A DNA stretch of 64,000 nt from Adiantum capillus-veneris (lineage: Eukaryota; Streptophyta; Polypodiopsida; Polypodiales; Pteridaceae). Positions 60,525-64,000 of the stretch are shown here, piece by piece. Location: NCBI GenBank assembly GCA_014529385.2, contig CM043959.1, positions 6,572,966 through 6,636,965 on the forward strand. The letters are read 5' to 3'. Made by a program: the position numbers and the translations under genes. Positions within the stretch are counted from its first letter, which is position 1, and every line of letters begins with the position of its first letter. Below the pieces are notes generated by a model. The model saw nothing but the letters and a program-made list of their open reading frames with translations, was not told the origin of the DNA and searched no databases.

Positions 60525-61103
60525 CTATCTTCCAAAGAGAAAATCTTGTAGCTTGTGTGCTCTTTGCTTTATTGTACCATCAGGATTCTTTGGCATGCTG
60601 ATTTCCTGAACTGTTGGTATCACTAGTGACTGTTGTCGAGCTTTTACCTGCCATTGATATCTTGGTTTGTCTTGGTCAGAATGGTGTTTTGAATCTTCTG
60701 AGACAACCCTCCATTGCTTGATCAGTTTTACAGTTTGCGGAGAAGATAAGTGCACCTTTTTCTTCCAAATCCATTGCGTGTTTTGTTGCTTTTTGGGAGA
60801 TGCTCCTCTCTGTGTTTTGAACCTTGGAACCATCTTCGATACAATAGATGATGTTTTAGGCACCCAGATTTGAATCGGCTTGTCCTTAAGCTGTGCTTTT
60901 GGTACCCAAATTTGCATGACTCCTTGCATGCTACTTGTAGCATTTGCCTGTTTAATAGTCGCTATTCCTGCTGTCAAAGACCGACTTGTTGTTTTCTTGT
61001 ACGTGGAATAACTGTTTGCATTTACTCGAGCTCTTGTATTGACAAATGCATTTGTGCTATGATTGTTTAGCTGTACCTTGATGCAAAGGTCCATTCCGTC
61101 TAA
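60525..61103 (-). pseudogene. Degenerate retropepsin-like domain with W-V-P-K motifs
   Basis: In frame with 61104-61535 after one TAG (61104-61106). It begins KVQLNNHSTNAF, then NTRAR where DTGA(R) is expected, so both the catalytic aspartate and the glycine are changed. The second half of the retropepsin fold (the LGR-x-W region) is not seen. The sequence passes instead to two tandem W-V-P-K motifs (MQIWVPK and IQIWVPK, about 60855-60912) and related phrases (WIWKKK, YQWQVK). It is the counterpart of 3369-4688 in the full-length element and is clearly decayed. Confidence 0.65.
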
Positions 61104-61535
61104 CTAGTCATCATCCGTTGACACTGCATCATTCTGCAATTCCCATTGTCGATCATCTAGTTTTAGAGTGTTGATGGGAAGATGTATTTTTTGATTCTTG
61201 AGAGCAGCTTTCCTTTTGAGTATCCGAAGCCGAGCTTCTTCTTGGAATTTATCAATAACCTGTTGTCGTTTTATCTTTCTTTGCTTAGTTGCATGCATGC
61301 TTTCTAGCAATTCATCGGTTAGTGGAAAATTGTACTTCTTTAAATGACATCTACTAATCCTATCAGCCATTGGTTCCCCATCTAAGGTGGACAACTTAAC
61401 TGCTCCACTTGGAGATACATCTTCAATGATAAACGGTGCATTTCCCTTTTTTGTTTTTCTCAATGTTTTTGACATTTTTGGATTTTCGTTTAAAGAATAT
61501 CTACCTGATTTTCTCCTTGAAACAATCATGTGCAT
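61104..61535 (-). pseudogene. Integrase C-terminal-like tail
   Basis: KKGNAPFIIEDVSPSGAVKL and the phrase DRISRCHLKKY match the layout of the integrase tail of plant gypsy elements (compare GKGPYRVCEITPQGTIRV at the end of 4689-12179). A charged helix rich in K, R and E follows (QEEARLRILKRKAALK), then TDDD and the TAG. The catalytic integrase domain does not precede it. Confidence 0.6.
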
Positions 61536-61697
61536 CTATCTGCATTAGAAACTGTGTTCTACTAGAGACTGATGGCATAGGTCTAGCTTTCAAGTTTTTG
61601 GTATTTCTTTTTCTTCTATACCATTTCTGTCTTCTTGGACTTTGGTTTGGAGAGTCAAAAAACTTTTCCTCCCCTCCTTCCATGAGTAGATTATCTA

Positions 61698-62596
61698 TCA
61701 CATGTTCTTTTTCCGACCCCTAATCATCTGGTAGAGGTATGAAAAGACTTGTTGAGCTTTCATCAAGTCTTTGGATTTTGGAATTTTGTCTTCAATGTGA
61801 AGGGTTGAGATCATTTGTATGGGAATTATGTCATAGCCGTCCTCATTGAAAAATTGAGTACGCATAGACGTGTTTATACATACATCCATTGTTGCTAAAA
61901 TTTGAGTCCACTCAAATGGATCAAACAAATGCTCTAGAAAGGGTTAAGGTACATAGGCTTCATCTGTGCAATCCCTTCTAAGATACATTCTTCTCGTTTA
62001 AGCTCCCATTTTCTGAGGCTCCACACATCCAAATAGGAGTGTCTTTGTTCAACCAAGATGGAAGCTTAGTTTCAGCCAAAGAGACTGAATCAAATTCTTT
62101 TATGGGCATTTTCATGACATCTCTATAAGTGTGATCTTTTAGATTAACCCTTGTTATTGATCCCACTTGCTTCAAGTACAAATAATTGTTTCCCCGATCT
62201 TGGATGAGTTGTACTTGTCGCATGAAAGGTCTTTCCAATATGATTTTGTAATGAGTTTCTTTCCAAAGTCTACTATGGCAAAAGTGTGTTGATTTTCAAT
62301 CCCACAAGAATTAACTATCACTTTTTCAAGCAGTCCTAAGGTATTTTGATGTGTCCATCAGCCAATTGCAATTTCATTCAAGTTTGTCTAATGGCTGGTT
62401 GGCCCCAGGATTCCCGTACTGCTTTTGGGGCTATGGCTATGCCTACCCCACTATCCAGTATTGCCATGGTTTCTATATCATTATACCTCACTCGAAGGGT
62501 TGTGTTTCCTTCTTCCCCTTTGTAGTATTCTCCAGCTTTGTTCATTGGAACAGATCTAATCTCTTTGTTATCCATTTCGTGTTTCAACTTTCCCAA
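61698..62596 (-). pseudogene. Protease and downstream linker (frameshifted)
   Basis: 62378-62596: SVPMNKAGEYYKGEEGNTTL then AILDSGVGIAI, a retropepsin active-site loop with DSG. 61978-62238: RPFMRQVQLI to SITRVNLKDHTYRD, the end of the protease domain and what follows (compare RPFMREAKMV in the full-length element). 61698-61928 continues the linker. Each part is in a different frame. Confidence 0.65.
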
Positions 62597-63993
62597 TTTT
62601 TTTTCCGATTATTCTCACCTTCTCAAGAGTTTTCTGTAGATCACTCCATAAATATGGTCTGATTTTCAATAGTTTTCCTAAAGTAAGAGTGCATTGAATA
62701 AGTGTAGACATGATTGAATGGATGTTTACTTCTAGGGTCTGTTCCGCTCTTTTTCCTTGAGTGGTTTTACACACTATGGATTCATCTTCGTTATCTCCCA
62801 AGTAAGAGGGTAATGTTTTCAAAGTCAATGGTTTAGACATTCCTGAAGCTTCAGATCTGTAATCCCCATACAAGGATTGTACATCCATGTTTATATTAGG
62901 AGGTAGGTTGTCTAATCAAACTTCCTCTATAGGAGCTGACTTCAGAATTAGACTCCCATCATTAATCTCTCTAACTTTTTTCCATAAGTGTCTTGGTCAG
63001 TCTTCTTCTACAAATGGAATTCCGTCTAAGGCATCTTCGCTGTCTGGCACTATAAGTTCTGGCTCTTTTGTTTCAAGGTGGGATTCTACCACCACTTCGG
63101 ATTTTTCCTGATTGGTTTTTACCACGAACTCCTCAAGTTTTGCCATACTCTCGAGCTTGGGTTTTTGTTTTTTCAGCATCTCTTGCGTGATTCTTACCAA
63201 ATTTTGATAAGCTTCAAGCTTAGTTGCTTCCATGTCTGGAGAAGGATAGTTTTTCCATTTTTTTTCCATGTTTTGGCCTATTTTAAGTCCCGCTTGGTAA
63301 GCTTCCAAAGCTGCATTAATAGGCTCAAAAATTTTGTCAACCAAAATTGATCCTCCAGATTTCACGGTGGTTTCTTCAATTTTGCTTCCAGTTTCTTTCA
63401 CCTTTTCTTGGAATATCTTCTTTGCTTTCTCCTCAATTTCAGCCCTTTGTTTCTGTTTTCTCATCTCATACCTTTTGTTTTTACTTCACTTGGTCTTTTG
63501 AGAGGAATTTTTTGTATTCTTTGAGTCATCAGAGGAGTTATGTTTCTTTTCCTTAGCCTTGGCTCTGGTGATTAACTTGATTGTAACAATCGGTTCACTC
63601 TCAGATGAGCTACTAGGTATCACTTGGACTACGTTCATGACTGTTTTACCCTTGTTTAAAGGATTTTTTTGGACAATCTTCAGGGCAGTATCCTCCCTTT
63701 TTGCAACATTGTATGCAATAAGCTTCAACTGGCTTGAGGTTTTTGTCAGGCTCTGGGCATTCATTTTTCCAATGATCATCTACACCATAGTTATGACAGT
63801 TTCTAGTTCTTGGCTTAATCATGGGTCTTACCATAGGAGGTCTAACACCTTGATCAGCTACATAGTATATTGGTGCAAGCTCTGGTGTAGCATAAGTCAC
63901 AGGTTCTTCCATTGGTGGTAGATGTGAATTATACCACTCTCCTTCTACCATTACTGTAGATGGAGGAGGCTCAGCATAGGGTGTAACAGGCAC
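62568..63993 (-). pseudogene. Gag zinc-knuckle region and Gag-protease linker
   Basis: 63646-63993 holds two damaged zinc knuckles: CHNYGVDDHWKNEC (second cysteine replaced by tyrosine) and CIQCCKKGGYCPEDC (histidine position replaced). 62997-63464 is a charged helical linker with LVRITQEMLKKQKPKLE, and 62568-62888 continues toward the protease (SIMSTLIQCTLTLGKLLKI). Frames shift between parts. The capsid part of Gag lies beyond the window end. Confidence 0.6.
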
Positions 63994-64000
63994 TGGTGCT

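Larger units (their letters stand above)
60525..64000 (-). mobile_element. Gypsy element lacking RT-RNaseH-INT core (partial at window edge)
   Basis: The minus strand runs from Gag zinc knuckles at the window edge through a Gag-protease linker and a protease to an integrase C-terminal-type tail, then the retropepsin-like extension. Reverse transcriptase, RNase H and the catalytic part of integrase are absent. The junction lies near 61540. Compared with the polyprotein at 4689-12179, about a thousand residues are missing. The frame changes several times. It may be a deletion derivative moved in trans, or just a decayed copy. The 5' part lies outside the window. Confidence 0.65.

Overview
This is plant nuclear DNA. 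The evidence is a gene with about twenty spliceosomal exons for an armadillo-repeat kinesin (the plant KIN-U/ARK family), surrounded by plant-type Ty3/gypsy and Ty1/copia retrotransposons and long dinucleotide microsatellites. No prokaryotic operon, tRNA, rRNA or organellar gene was found. The clade within land plants cannot be fixed from the sequence alone.

Layout. 1-18562: two copies of a long direct repeat (1-524 and 17893-18562) bracket a decayed, unrecognised element (525-744 plus 14605-17892). Into that element a 13.9-kb Ty3/gypsy element has inserted on the minus strand (745-14599; LTRs 745-1331 and 14011-14599; imperfect 5-bp target duplication GTGGT/GCGGT; tRNA-Asp-type primer site; polypurine tract). 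Its Gag-Pol frame is open over 2,496 codons. In the same frame, past one TAA, it continues into a second retropepsin-like domain and a tail of W-V-P-K motifs. 18563-19718: upstream region of the kinesin gene. 19719-37839: the kinesin gene on the plus strand. I could place all 20 coding exons with GT-AG junctions and continuous phase, giving a predicted 980-residue protein.

Intron 12 of the kinesin gene (24611-36010, 11.4 kb) holds two copies of one tRNA-iMet-primed gypsy family, facing each other as a giant inverted repeat (25627-28870 plus; 28871-35106 minus). The reverse transcriptase of the minus arm is interrupted by a 2.8-kb LTR element (29386-32200) with a perfect CCAAG target duplication and an inverted internal segment. 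The transcribed intron could therefore fold into long double-stranded RNA.

37840-46870: microsatellites, long poly-G tracts, a short dispersed repeat whose copies end at simple repeats, local tandem duplications, an LTR with a primer site on the plus strand (about 42150-42591), and a copia 3' end (43042-44100, minus). 46870-64000 is almost entirely minus-strand gypsy debris. It contains a Tat-like element with two RNase H domains (46875-51972) split by a TTAA-flanked DNA transposon (48808-50216); an LTR-like segment (about 53640-54200); a broken coiled-coil ORF block (54676-58128); and the 3' part of another gypsy element that lacks RT, RNase H and most of integrase (60525 to the window end).

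Most notable: two different gypsy elements (745-14599 and the one beyond 60525) share a C-terminal retropepsin-like module followed by repeated W-V-P-K motifs, after the integrase tail. Each has one in-frame stop before the module, but at non-equivalent positions, which suggests an ancestral uninterrupted polyprotein. Second, two minus-strand element regions carry near-perfect palindromes repeated at about 270-290-bp spacing, with a different palindrome in each region.
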